A stretch of DNA of 46,748 nt from positions 1 through 46,748 of the forward strand of contig WRBK01000003.1 in the NCBI GenBank assembly GCA_009784575.1, in the 5' to 3' direction. The translations under genes were made by a program, and so were the position numbers. Under the pieces are notes generated by a model, which was given only the letters and a program-made list of their open reading frames with translations, was not told where the DNA came from and did not search any database. This document shows, in pieces, positions 20,552 to 29,025 of the stretch. Every line of letters starts with the position of its first letter. Positions within the stretch are counted from its first letter, which is position 1. Source of the DNA: Defluviitaleaceae bacterium (lineage in GTDB: Bacteria; Bacillota; Clostridia; Lachnospirales; WRAX01).

Positions 20552-21696
20552 GCAAAGTCCTCCGCTGGGCTATCTGCAAGCCCAAAATGGTATAAAATTG
20601 CTTTGTGTATTCTTTGGGATGCCTTACCATCCCCAAAGGGATTTCTAGCTTGCGCCATGCAGTCATATTCTTGCTTGTCTGTTAGCAGCCTAGCCGCCAT
20701 GTTGTAGACGGTAGATTCTTCTGTACCCGCAAGAGCCAAGCAGCCTGTTTCCAGGCCTTCTGGCCGCTCCGTAACATCTCGTAACACAAGCACAGGCTTG
20801 TTTAGATGCGGAGCTTCTTCTTGCAAACCTCCAGAATCCGTAAGTACCATATGAGACCGATGCATAAGATTAAGCAAATCCGCTACATCTATAGGCGGTA
20901 TCAAACGAACCTTGTTATTATTGCCCAAAAGTTCATGTGCTATGTTAGAAACCGCAGGGCTAAGATGTACAGGCCAAACAATTTCCACATCATCAAAATC
21001 CGTCGCTAATCGCGCTACTGCCTTGCAGATGTTTTGCAAAGGCTGTCCATAATTTTCTCGCCTATGCGCCGTCATGGCAATGATGCGCTTGTTTGCAAAA
21101 TCTATGGTATTAAGGCTATCGTCCTTGAAGCCATAACCGTCTGACACAAGACTATCTATAGCATCTATTGCCGTATTCCCTGTAACAAAAATGCTGTTTG
21201 CCTTCGTGTTTTCCGCTAACAAATTCGATTTTGCCGCCATGGTCGGCGAGAAGTTCAAATCCGCTAGCACTCCAGCTATTCTGCGGTTTACCTCTTCAGG
21301 ATAGGGCGCAAATTTATCGTGCGTACGCAATCCTGCTTCCACATGCCCCAGTTTTACCTGTGTATAATACGCCGCAAGCGATGCCGCCATAGTCGTTGTT
21401 GTGTCGCCATGTACAAGCACAAGGTCAGGCTTTGCGCGTTTTATCACATCTATCAAGCCATTAAGAGCAGATGTGGTGATATGCGCCAAGTCTTGGTTTT
21501 GCACCATTATATTTAGGTCAAAATCAGGTGATATACCAAAAATATCAAGCACTTGGTCTAGCATTTGGCGATGCTGAGCTGTAACGCATATTTGGGAGGA
21601 TATATGAGGGCAACTCGCTAATTGTTTAACGAGCGGTGCCATCTTTACGGCTTCTGGTCTTGTGCCAAAAATGCTTAAAACTTTTATCTTGCCCAT
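20548..21696 (-). CDS. wecB: UDP-N-acetylglucosamine 2-epimerase (non-hydrolysing)
   Basis: A 382-residue WecB/MnaA enzyme that makes UDP-ManNAc for teichoic acid or capsule synthesis. It has GTRPEAVKMAPL at the N-terminus, HGDTTTTMA, GHVEAGLRT, EEVNRR, TAHRRENYG and DSGGLQEEAPHLNKPVLVLR. I chose ATG 21696, with GGAG 7 bases upstream; a GTG at 21702 has poor spacing. The wecB-atpI-atp order is common in Firmicutes. The stop overlaps the atpI start. Confidence 0.94.
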   Translation of the reverse strand: MGKIKVLSIFGTRPEAVKMAPLVKQLASCPHISSQICVTAQHRQMLDQVLDIFGISPDFDLNIMVQNQDLAHITTSALNGLIDVIKRAKPDLVLVHGDTTTTMAASLAAYYTQVKLGHVEAGLRTHDKFAPYPEEVNRRIAGVLADLNFSPTMAAKSNLLAENTKANSIFVTGNTAIDAIDSLVSDGYGFKDDSLNTIDFANKRIIAMTAHRRENYGQPLQNICKAVARLATDFDDVEIVWPVHLSPAVSNIAHELLGNNNKVRLIPPIDVADLLNLMHRSHMVLTDSGGLQEEAPHLNKPVLVLRDVTERPEGLETGCLALAGTEESTVYNMAARLLTDKQEYDCMAQARNPFGDGKASQRIHKAILYHFGLADSPAEDFA

Positions 21697-21740
21697 ACAC
21701 ACTCTCCGTTAATACCCAAAATTTGCCATCTATACGCAAA

Positions 21741-21775
21741 GAGGCGTTTCTTACGATTACGAAAGAACACGCCTC
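21741..21775 (-). terminator. Hairpin between rpmB and wecB
   Basis: GAGGCGT pairs with ACGCCTC, extended by an AAGAA/TTCTT pairing around a short loop. On the minus strand only three T follow, so it may be a leaky terminator after rpmB that lets some transcription continue into wecB and the atp operon. Confidence 0.5.
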
Positions 21776-21780
21776 CTACA

Positions 21781-21999
21781 TTAGATTACTCTTGAAAACT
21801 TTTTTGATTTTTTTAGGTTGCGCAGTTCTTTAACACATATTTTCATGGTTTTGATGGAGCCATTTTCGTCCATCACTCTAATTTTTTTCAAATTAGGCTT
21901 CCATGTTCTGTTTGCGCGCCTAGAAACGTGGCTTCTGGTTATGCTTATTCTATGACCTGTCATAACGCCTTTGCCCGAAATATCACATCTTGCGGCCAT
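21781..21999 (-). CDS. rpmB: 50S ribosomal protein L28
   Basis: A 72-residue basic protein starting MAARCDISGKGVMTGHRISI and including HVSRRANRTWKPNLKKIRV, diagnostic for L28. It lacks the CxxC pairs of the zinc-binding form, retaining a single early cysteine. GGAGG precedes the ATG. It is the first gene of the minus-strand run that continues with wecB and atp. Confidence 0.95.
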   Translation of the reverse strand: MAARCDISGKGVMTGHRISITRSHVSRRANRTWKPNLKKIRVMDENGSIKTMKICVKELRNLKKSKKFSRVI

Positions 22000-22043
22000 T
22001 CCAACACCTCCTTATATTTCAAGTGATTAATCTCATAAGTGCC

Positions 22044-22072
22044 ATTATACCAAATTATTTCAGAAAATACAA
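22044..22072 (-). promoter_or_regulatory. Promoter of rpmB
   Basis: On the minus strand TTGTAT (22072-22067) and a perfect TATAAT (22049-22044) are separated by 17 bases, 45 bp before the rpmB start. Confidence 0.65.
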
Positions 22073-22129
22073 GCAAAATTTTGTTTTTTTAGAATTGTTT
22101 TATAAATTTTGCAAACAACAAGATTGATA

Positions 22130-22157
22130 TTGACAAATTGCCCTAATATTGTATAAT
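22130..22157 (+). promoter_or_regulatory. Promoter of the arginine/ornithine catabolic genes
   Basis: A consensus TTGACA (22130-22135) and TATAAT (22152-22157) with 16-base spacing lie 77 bp upstream of arcA. This leaves an untranslated leader of about 70 bases. An AT-rich stretch at about 22170-22190 could hold an ArgR site, but no clear ARG box was found. Confidence 0.75.
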
Positions 22158-22233
22158 CAAAGTAGAAAATTTGTTCATTAAATATAACTAAAGAATTGTA
22201 ACCAAAATTTCCAGACCACCAAGGAGGATATTT

Positions 22234-23463
22234 ATGGATAGTGCAATCAATGTAAAAAACGAAATCGGCAAGCTTAGGCGTGTGCTTTTGCATAGACCAG
22301 GCTTAGAGCTAGAGCAGCTCTCGCCTAGCTCGTTATCAGACCTACTTTTTGATGACATACCTTTTTTGGATGTGGCGCAAAAAGAGCATGACGAATTTGC
22401 GGATGTTTTGCGCAAAAACGACATAGAGGTGCTGTATCTAGCTGACCTAGCTGCACAGGCCTTAGCCACAGACGAAAGCATAAAAACACGCTTTGTCGAA
22501 GAGCTAATAACCCAGTCTGGCGGCATGGCACAGCATTACCAAAACGAACTCATGGAATTTTTTAATGATAAAGACGAAGCAGCAATTATAAGCCAAGCCA
22601 TGATAGGCGTGAAGGCTTCTAGTATAGAATCTCATGCATCTGGTCCGCTGTGCAGTATTTTGGCCGCTGATAGCGATTTTCTTATGAATCCAATGCCAAA
22701 TCTTTATTTCACCCGCGACCCATTTTCGTCTGTTGGCAATCGCGTGGTACATAGTCATATGCGCTATGCCGCACGCCATCGCGAAACTATTTTTAGCAAA
22801 TATATCTTTAATTATCATCCTGATTTCAAAAACCGCGTAAAATTCTACTACAAAAACCATTGGCCTTTCTATATAGAGGGCGGCGACATCCTTAATCTTT
22901 CTGAAAAAGTGGTTGCCATCGGGCTTTCTCAGCGCACATATCCTCAAGCCATTGAAATTTTTGCCAAAAACCTTTTCCGCGATGAAGATAGCACCGTAGA
23001 GACCATGCTTGTCTTTGACATACCCAATGTAAGAGCATATATGCATCTGGACACGGTATTTACGCAGGTTTCGCCAAACAAATTTACTATATATGCAGGC
23101 ATCCAAAAAGATATCACCGTTTATGTGCTTCGCAAAACATCCATGAATGGCGACTATTCTGCCGAAAGTTACACTATGCCGCTAGATAAAATCTTAGCAA
23201 AATATTTGGAGCAACCAGAGGTTTTGCTTATTCCTTGTGGCGATAATGATACTGTGGCTAGCGCACGCGAACAATGGAATGATGCCGCAAATACACTTGC
23301 TATAGCACCTGGCGTGGTGGTTTGCTATAATAGAAATACCATAACAAACCGCCGTCTACGTTCAGAAGGCATAGAGGTTCTTGAGATAGCATCCTCTGAG
23401 CTATCTCGCGGGCGTGGTGGTCCACGTTGTATGTCTATGCCGCTTTTGAGGGATGATTTGTAG
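22234..23463 (+). CDS. arcA: Arginine deiminase
   Basis: A 409-residue enzyme that hydrolyses arginine to citrulline and ammonia. The catalytic set is visible: FTRDP (159-163), EGGD (215-218), H271 and D273 in HLDTVFT, and the nucleophile C399 in RGRGGPRCMSMP. Length is standard. AAGGAGG precedes the ATG. It is the first gene after a strong promoter and supplies citrulline for the ornithine carbamoyltransferase encoded 89 bp downstream. No arcC or arcD is present in the window. Confidence 0.97.
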   Translation: MDSAINVKNEIGKLRRVLLHRPGLELEQLSPSSLSDLLFDDIPFLDVAQKEHDEFADVLRKNDIEVLYLADLAAQALATDESIKTRFVEELITQSGGMAQHYQNELMEFFNDKDEAAIISQAMIGVKASSIESHASGPLCSILAADSDFLMNPMPNLYFTRDPFSSVGNRVVHSHMRYAARHRETIFSKYIFNYHPDFKNRVKFYYKNHWPFYIEGGDILNLSEKVVAIGLSQRTYPQAIEIFAKNLFRDEDSTVETMLVFDIPNVRAYMHLDTVFTQVSPNKFTIYAGIQKDITVYVLRKTSMNGDYSAESYTMPLDKILAKYLEQPEVLLIPCGDNDTVASAREQWNDAANTLAIAPGVVVCYNRNTITNRRLRSEGIEVLEIASSELSRGRGGPRCMSMPLLRDDL

Positions 23464-23552
23464 AAGAATCTGTATGTGTATAATTTTAGAAATCTTTATA
23501 TTTTTAGATTCATTAACTAACTAAATTAAAATATGAGAGGACGGAAACAATC

Positions 23553-24545
23553 ATGGCAGTTAATTTAAGAGGTAGAAGCTTTTTAACACTTATGGACTTT
23601 GCACCATCAGAAATCCGCTATATGCTGGATTTGTCGCATGACTTAAAAGCAAAAAAGCGTGCGGGCATCATAGGCGATAGCCTTTTGCGCAAAAATGTGG
23701 TGCTTTTGTTTGAAAAAACCAGCACACGCACGCGCTGCGCCTTTGAGGTAGCTGTATATGACGAGGGCGGCAATGTAACCTTCCTCGACAGCGGTAGCTC
23801 GCAAATGGGCAAAAAAGAAAGCCTAGAGGATACAGCAAAGGTACTTGGACGCTATTATGACGGAATAGAGTATCGCGGCTATGAGCAAAATGTGGTGGAA
23901 GATTTGGCGAAATACAGTGGCGTGCCTGTATTTAATGGACTTACAGACATTGACCACCCTACCCAAATTTTGGCAGATATTATGACCATAGAAGAGCATT
24001 GCAAAAAGCCGCTAAACAAGATTAAAGTCGTGTTTACAGGCGATATTCGTAATAACATGAGCTATGCTTGGATGTATGGTTGTGCTAAAATGGGTATGCA
24101 TTATGTAGCATATGGGCCAGATAGCATGAAAGTGGATGAAGGTGTGCTTGCCAAGGTTCGTGAAGTAGCTAAAGAAACAGGTGCAACCATTGAGGTTAGC
24201 TCTGACCCTGCTTGCCTTGTGGGTGCAGATGTTATATATACCGACATATGGGCATCTATGGGCGAGGAAGCACAAATACCAGAGCGCGTTAAGCTGCTTA
24301 CGCCTTATAGGGTGACAATGGAAATGCTAGAAAAAACAGGCAATCCTGATGTGCTATTTATGCATTGCCTGCCAGCTTTCCATGATTTGGAAACGAAGCT
24401 TGCTAAAGAGCAAATGGACTTGGGCTATGACATTCGTGAGGTAACGGACGAGGTCTTCCGTAGCCGTCATAGCGTTGTGTTTGATGAGGCGGAGAACCGT
24501 ATGCATACTATTAAGGCGGTGCTGGTAGCCACTATTGGAAGATAA
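23553..24545 (+). CDS. argF: Ornithine carbamoyltransferase (catabolic role likely)
   Basis: A 330-residue carbamoyltransferase with the carbamoyl-phosphate motif STRTR (57-61), HPTQ (135-138) and HCLP (271-274), the last in the sequence HCLPAFHD, which is usual in ornithine enzymes. Because it follows arcA and precedes ornithine fermentation genes, the expected direction is phosphorolysis of citrulline to ornithine and carbamoyl phosphate, as for ArcB. That direction is inferred from context. GAGAGGA precedes the ATG. Confidence 0.94.
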   Translation: MAVNLRGRSFLTLMDFAPSEIRYMLDLSHDLKAKKRAGIIGDSLLRKNVVLLFEKTSTRTRCAFEVAVYDEGGNVTFLDSGSSQMGKKESLEDTAKVLGRYYDGIEYRGYEQNVVEDLAKYSGVPVFNGLTDIDHPTQILADIMTIEEHCKKPLNKIKVVFTGDIRNNMSYAWMYGCAKMGMHYVAYGPDSMKVDEGVLAKVREVAKETGATIEVSSDPACLVGADVIYTDIWASMGEEAQIPERVKLLTPYRVTMEMLEKTGNPDVLFMHCLPAFHDLETKLAKEQMDLGYDIREVTDEVFRSRHSVVFDEAENRMHTIKAVLVATIGR

Positions 24546-24550
24546 GGGGA

Positions 24551-24718
24551 ATGAAAAAGCAGGTCTAGTAGTAATCTTGCCAGAGTTAGTTCAGGCTATC
24601 AGATGCGCTATGGAAGCGGTGGATATCTCTCACGTTGAAAAGCAAGTAGAATTAGATTAAAATACTTTATGAGCTAATAAAGAAAAGGCTAGAAGAAATC
24701 AGTTATAAAATTACCTAG
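24551..24718 (+). pseudogene. Short degraded coding remnant between argF and ord
   Basis: The 187-bp gap between genes contains pieces that read as protein in shifting frames: one ends PELVQAIRCAMEAVDISHVE and VELD before a stop at 24658-24660, and another (24671-24718) reads ELIKKRLEEISYKIT before a TAG. Together they look like the C-terminus of one gene with at least one frameshift. I do not recognise the family. The final piece overlaps the region just before the ord ribosome site. Confidence 0.35.
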
Positions 24719-24732
24719 GAGGTTAAAAATCC

Positions 24733-25794
24733 ATGACAAATGTAAAAGTAGCTATATGGGGATTTGGCGCGATGGGGCAAGGCATGGCGCGTATGATAGT
24801 CGGCAAAAAGGGCGTAGAGATTGTTGGCATATGTTGCCGCAACGAAGACCGCCAAGGCAAAGGAATGTACGAAGTGCTCGGACTTACTGGCGACCAGCCA
24901 GATGTCGCAATTTACAACGATATAAATAAAGCAGTTACAGATAAAAGTGCTGATGTGGTACTTTTGTGTACAGACAGCTTTACAGATAAAGCCTTTGAAA
25001 AGATTGAGATACTTGCAAACAAGGGTGTAAACGTAATCACTATTGCCGAGGAAATGGCATATCCTGCCGCCCAGCAACCAGAGCTTGCCAAGAAAATTGA
25101 TGAGCTTGCCAAGAAAAACGGCATAAGTGTGCTTGGCACAGGCATTAACCCTGGCTTGGTTATGGATTTGCTTGCTGTGGTACTTTCTGCTTGCATGACA
25201 GATGTTACAAAGGTTATGTGCAAGCGCGTAAACTCTTTGTCACCTTTTGGCCCTACCGTTATGCGCGAGCAGGGCGTTGGGCTTAGCATGGACGAGTTTA
25301 ACGAGGGCTTAAAAAATCATACTGTTGCTGGGCATGTGGGCTTTGCTGAAAGCGTTGCTATGATTGCCAATGGTCTTGGTATTGAAATGGATGAATTTAA
25401 ACAACAAATGGTGCCTATAGTTACAGATATTGACAGAAAATCGCCTTATGGCTTTGCGGCGGCTGGCAATCTTGCTGGCGTAAATATGACAGCGCAAGCC
25501 TATAAGGATGGCGAAGTCGTAATTGACATGTATCATCCACAACAAATAGAGCCAGAGATGGTTGGTGTACATACTGGCGACTATGTGGAGCTAACTGGCA
25601 CGCCGCCTGTAAGCATGGCCATCAAGCCAGAGATTGATGGCGGGCTAGGCACTATTGCTATGGGCGTAAACTGCATACCACAGGTTATTAACGCTGACCC
25701 TGGGCTTATCACCATGCTTGACATCCCTGTGCCACGAGCTATTATGGGGGATTTCCGCAAGCTTGTTAAGGAAGGTAAGAAAATTGCGAAATAA
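24733..25794 (+). CDS. ord: 2,4-diaminopentanoate dehydrogenase
   Basis: A 353-residue NAD(P)-dependent enzyme of the dihydrodipicolinate reductase-like fold. It oxidatively deaminates 2,4-diaminopentanoate to 2-amino-4-oxopentanoate. The Rossmann loop is GFGAMG (10-15), followed by LLCTDSFTDKAFE and a catalytic-domain segment GTGINPGLVMDLLAVVLS. Length and these segments fit Ord from ornithine fermenters, and the neighbouring ort and ora genes support the call. AGGAGG precedes the ATG. Its last 11 bp overlap the start chosen for the next gene. Confidence 0.95.
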   Translation: MTNVKVAIWGFGAMGQGMARMIVGKKGVEIVGICCRNEDRQGKGMYEVLGLTGDQPDVAIYNDINKAVTDKSADVVLLCTDSFTDKAFEKIEILANKGVNVITIAEEMAYPAAQQPELAKKIDELAKKNGISVLGTGINPGLVMDLLAVVLSACMTDVTKVMCKRVNSLSPFGPTVMREQGVGLSMDEFNEGLKNHTVAGHVGFAESVAMIANGLGIEMDEFKQQMVPIVTDIDRKSPYGFAAAGNLAGVNMTAQAYKDGEVVIDMYHPQQIEPEMVGVHTGDYVELTGTPPVSMAIKPEIDGGLGTIAMGVNCIPQVINADPGLITMLDIPVPRAIMGDFRKLVKEGKKIAK

Positions 25795-26371
25795 ACTATT
25801 GATAATGATTTTTGCCGTAGCCGTGATTGGGTTTTCCTTCACGGCTTGTGGCATTGATGAGAACGATTGGTATATACAGCAAAGCGAAGCGCAGACGGTT
25901 CTTTCTGAGATTATGCCTCATTTTAGGGAGGCCATGCACATATTTGCGCCTGGTCTAATGAACCCCGAAATGACATTTTTGCATATTTACCAGAATAGCG
26001 AAGGGGATTTTATGATTCCTCTTATTAGCGACCCCATGTTTCCACATATTCTGACAACTGATGACATCCGCGCAGAGATGCTTGCCATCTTTACCCCTGC
26101 CTTTGCGGAAAGCACGATATTCCCCATGCTTTTCCCATTTTATAGGGATATGGACGATGGGCTGCATAGGCGTATAGCTGATTTTCCTACTATGTGGCCT
26201 TGGCATGATGAAATTGTAGCATTTAACAGCCTTTCGGATACTCGGTTTGAGGTGGAGGTAGCTACGGATGCTTGGGGTGACGAATTGATTAGAATTATTT
26301 TTGAATACATTGACGGCATTTGGTATATCGACTATATTTCATGGATTTTTGAGGAGAGTTTTCATGATTAA
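25784..26371 (+). CDS. Predicted lipoprotein between ord and ortA
   Basis: A 195-residue product with a lipoprotein signal: basic start (RNK), hydrophobic core, and a lipobox-like FTAC with cysteine about residue 22. The mature part is acidic and aromatic-rich and has no family I recognise. The likely start is TTG 25784, with AAGGAAGGT 8 to 9 bases before it; the only nearby ATG (25805) would remove the basic residues of the signal. It overlaps ord by 11 bp and ortA by 8 bp, so it is embedded in the operon. It is not part of the ornithine pathway set that I know. Confidence 0.72.
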   Translation: MRNKLLIMIFAVAVIGFSFTACGIDENDWYIQQSEAQTVLSEIMPHFREAMHIFAPGLMNPEMTFLHIYQNSEGDFMIPLISDPMFPHILTTDDIRAEMLAIFTPAFAESTIFPMLFPFYRDMDDGLHRRIADFPTMWPWHDEIVAFNSLSDTRFEVEVATDAWGDELIRIIFEYIDGIWYIDYISWIFEESFHD

Positions 26372-26669
26372 AAAAGACGCTTGGGTGAGCATATGTGCCA
26401 CCATTTTAGAGGCTGGTAGCCGCGCTGATGGCATACCCTCAGACACCGCATCTATGCCGCTTGTTATGTGGGTTAGTGGGCATTTGGTGGAGGATTGTGA
26501 GATTGGCGGCGAAGCTACTGTGCGTACTGTTACTGGGCGCATAGAGCACGGCATTTTGGAGCAGGTAGAGCAATATACAAATGTGGATTATGGCGGATAT
26601 GTGCCAGAATTGCACCGCATTTCGGCTGATGCCCGCGCTATTTTGGCTGGAGGTGCTGCACATGGCTAA
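26364..26669 (+). CDS. ortA: 2-amino-4-oxopentanoate thiolase subunit OrtA
   Basis: A 101-residue small subunit. With OrtB it cleaves 2-amino-4-oxopentanoate with CoA to acetyl-CoA and alanine. The protein begins IKKDAWVSICATILEAGSRA and has GHLVEDCEIGGEATVRTVTGR and VEQYTNVDYGGYVPEL, matching OrtA in length and order. The start at ATG 26364 has GAGGAG 8 bases upstream; a longer in-frame form from 26301 would lie inside the lipoprotein gene. It overlaps ortB by 8 bp. Confidence 0.93.
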   Translation: MIKKDAWVSICATILEAGSRADGIPSDTASMPLVMWVSGHLVEDCEIGGEATVRTVTGRIEHGILEQVEQYTNVDYGGYVPELHRISADARAILAGGAAHG

Positions 26670-28080
26670 AGATATGAGTTATGCCGCCGTTATGGGGCGC
26701 AAAAACCAAATTTTGATGGATTCTCTTGGGATTGATTTTAGCAAATATGAAAGTGGCGGCATTGCCTTTGATTACGAGGGTGTGATGGCAGCTACTGGCA
26801 TGACATTTGATGACATAAAACAGATACAGCTTGCCACGGGCGTGGGCAATACCCCCATGCTTGAGCTACGCAATATTACAGCACTTGCACGACATTATGC
26901 CCCTGCTGGCATGGGCGCGCGTATATTTATTAAAGATGAGGCGGCGAATCCTAGCGGAAGCTTTAAGGATAGACGAGCCGCTACGGCTGTGTATACTGCA
27001 AAGAAGCTTGGCTTTAAGGGTGTTGCGGCGGCTACAAGCGGCAACTATGGCGCGGCTGTGGCATCTCAAGCCGCCAAGCTTGGGCTTTCTGCCATAATTG
27101 CGCAGGAGTGTTTTGACAGCCGCAAGGTGGGTCAGCCAGAGATATTGGAGAAAACCCGCAAATGCGAGGCTTTTGGCGCAGAGGTCATACAGATGACCGT
27201 TGGACCAGAGCTGTTTTATAAATTTCTTACAATTTTGGAAGAAACAGGCTATTTTTCTGCCAGTCTTTATTCGCCATTTGGCATAAGTGGCGTGGAAACA
27301 TTGGGTAGCGAGGTGGCTTTACAAATACGGGAAATGACAGGCAAAAACCCTGATGCCGTTATAGTTACCCATGCGGGCGGCGGCAATATTACGGGTACGG
27401 CGCGTGGGCTAATACGTGAGGGTTGCAATGCTCAGGTTGTTGCCGCTTCTGTTAATCTAAAGGGTTTGCATATGGCTAGTAATGCGCATTTTAACCGCAA
27501 ATCATTTACCACAGGGCACACTGGCTTTGGTTTTCCTTTCGCTACATGGCCAGATAGAAGCGATATGCCGCGTAATGCCGCACGCCCACTGCGCTATATG
27601 GACAGATACGTGCTTGTAAATCAGGGTGAGGTATTTTATATGACACAGCTTCTGGCGAGCCTTGAAGGGCTGGAGCGTGGGCCTGCGGGCAACACATCAC
27701 TTGCGGCGGCTTTTAGCTTGGCGCAGGAGATGCCACAGGATGCCGTGATTGTGGTGCAAGAAACCGAATATACCGGGGCTGGCAAGCATATTCAGCCGCA
27801 ACTTGCTTTTGCCAAAAAAAGCGGAATAGATATATATTTTGGCGAGCCTTCTGCAGAAATTGCTGGCGAAAATATTGTGTTGCCAGAGCATCCTGGGCTT
27901 ATTGTAGCACGGGATGTGGATATGAGCAGTCTAAGAAAAAGTTTGATAAAAAATACCATGCAACGCGCGGGAGATATTGTACCTACAGATGCTGATATTG
28001 AGTTTTTGGCAGCGGAGATTAAAGCCAATGCAGAATTTGTGCGTGAGGTTTTAGAAGAAACGCGGGTTAAAACCCGCTAA
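26662..28080 (+). CDS. ortB: 2-amino-4-oxopentanoate thiolase subunit OrtB (PLP)
   Basis: A 472-residue PLP fold-type II protein related to threonine synthase. The PLP lysine is K102 in NPSGSFKDRRA, and the phosphate-binding loop is near TSGNYGAA; HAGGGNITGTARGL is also conserved. It pairs with OrtA. The start at 26662 has GGAGG 7 bases upstream. Directly after the stop the same frame runs into a LysM remnant. Confidence 0.95.
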   Translation: MAKDMSYAAVMGRKNQILMDSLGIDFSKYESGGIAFDYEGVMAATGMTFDDIKQIQLATGVGNTPMLELRNITALARHYAPAGMGARIFIKDEAANPSGSFKDRRAATAVYTAKKLGFKGVAAATSGNYGAAVASQAAKLGLSAIIAQECFDSRKVGQPEILEKTRKCEAFGAEVIQMTVGPELFYKFLTILEETGYFSASLYSPFGISGVETLGSEVALQIREMTGKNPDAVIVTHAGGGNITGTARGLIREGCNAQVVAASVNLKGLHMASNAHFNRKSFTTGHTGFGFPFATWPDRSDMPRNAARPLRYMDRYVLVNQGEVFYMTQLLASLEGLERGPAGNTSLAAAFSLAQEMPQDAVIVVQETEYTGAGKHIQPQLAFAKKSGIDIYFGEPSAEIAGENIVLPEHPGLIVARDVDMSSLRKSLIKNTMQRAGDIVPTDADIEFLAAEIKANAEFVREVLEETRVKTR

Positions 28081-28101
28081 AGTACGACTAAGCTTGGGAG
28101 G

Positions 28102-28256
28102 TTCATTGTTCAATCAGGCGATACCTTGTGGGGTATTGCAGTACGTGTATACAATGACACCGCACGTATACTAGAGATATTTTGAGATACAACAATCTAA
28201 CAGAAGCACAGGCAATGAATTTTGCTGCGGAGCAAGCACTTTTTATGCCAGATTAA
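28102..28256 (+). pseudogene. Frameshifted LysM-domain remnant
   Basis: The segment after ortB reads FIVQSGDTLWGIAVRVYND then TARILEI, the classic first half of a LysM domain. At the run of T near 28181-28185 the frame breaks and continues in another frame as RYNNLTEAQAMNFAAEQAL and FMPD before a stop at 28254-28256. The two halves together make one solitary LysM domain of about 50 residues. No start codon with good ribosome site is present in the right frame; GGGAGG lies just in front. Frameshift and missing start argue for a decayed gene. Confidence 0.7.
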
Positions 28257-28276
28257 AAATTAGGAGGAGTTTATTC

Positions 28277-28630
28277 ATGAAACGTAATGACGATTTTGCA
28301 ACAAGAAGAACGCATTTGGCAAACCTAACAGATGAACAGCTAAAAAACCGTTTTTGGGAGCTTACGGGGCAGGTGGTAGACCCACTTTTAAAGCTTGGAC
28401 ATGAATACACAAGCCCCGCTATAGAGCGCAGTATTCTTTTGCGAATGGGTTTTAGCTCGCTTGAGGTAAAGGAAATTGTGGCTGGTGCGCTTGAGCGCGA
28501 ACTTTTAGGGCATGGCGCGGGCAATATCGTTTATAAGCTTGCTGTCTCTAAGGATATTCCGATACGCGATGCTGGCTTGGCTTTGATAGGTGGGAAGTAT
28601 TGGAATGAGGTTGAGGGGATGTTTGCATGA
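28277..28630 (+). CDS. oraS: D-ornithine 4,5-aminomutase small subunit
   Basis: A 117-residue OraS protein (also called alpha). It pairs with OraE in the B12- and PLP-dependent conversion of D-ornithine to 2,4-diaminopentanoate. The sequence FATRRTHLANLTDEQLKNRF and GHGAGNIVYKLA near the C-terminus are OraS landmarks. AGGAGG precedes the ATG. In other ornithine fermenters oraE follows immediately; here it lies 6.36 kb downstream. Confidence 0.94.
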   Translation: MKRNDDFATRRTHLANLTDEQLKNRFWELTGQVVDPLLKLGHEYTSPAIERSILLRMGFSSLEVKEIVAGALERELLGHGAGNIVYKLAVSKDIPIRDAGLALIGGKYWNEVEGMFA

Positions 28631-29025
28631 TGAATAATGAAGAAAAGATACTAAATATTTTGGAAACTTTGGTGGCTGATGTTGCGGAACTAAAGGCTGA
28701 TAATAAGGAGTTGAAGGCTGGGTTTGCGGAACTAAAGGCTGATAATAAGGAGTTGAAGGCTGGGTTTGCGGAACTAAAGGCTGATAATAAGGAGTTGAAG
28801 GCCGGTCATACAGATTTGAAATCCATTCTTGAAGATACCAATAGAAGGGTTGTCATTATCGAAAACGAGCATGGTAAAAGCCTAAAAGCCTTGCATGACG
28901 GATATTCTCTGTTATACGATAGGACAGAAGTTATGCATAATGATATCCTTGAAATCAAGAGCAAACTTGACGAACACGATGCACGCATAACCGAGCTTGA
29001 ATACGAAAGGAGTGTCCGAAGCTGA
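28627..29025 (+). CDS. Small coiled-coil protein with 14-residue repeats (copy 1)
   Basis: A 132-residue protein without membrane segment. Residues 20-61 carry three copies of a 14-residue unit AELKADNKELKAGF, that is two coiled-coil heptads. The C-terminal half (from LEDTNRRVVIIENEHGKSL to ELEYERS) is nearly the same as in the next gene. The family is a loosely known group of clostridial coiled-coil proteins of unknown role. The start overlaps the oraS stop as ATGA, so it is translated with the aminomutase subunit. Confidence 0.8.
   Translation: MMNNEEKILNILETLVADVAELKADNKELKAGFAELKADNKELKAGFAELKADNKELKAGHTDLKSILEDTNRRVVIIENEHGKSLKALHDGYSLLYDRTEVMHNDILEIKSKLDEHDARITELEYERSVRS
28684..28809 (+). 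repeat. Three in-frame 42-bp tandem repeats
   Basis: Units at 28684-28725 and 28726-28767 are identical over 42 bp; the third (28768-28809) differs only in its last 9 bases. They code for the coiled-coil repeat of the surrounding gene. The identity of the first two suggests recent slippage or expansion. Confidence 0.95.

Noticed and set aside
22158-22233. ARG box (ArgR operator) upstream of arcA
   Set aside because: The AT-rich stretch has only partial resemblance to the consensus and no second box; not strong enough to call.
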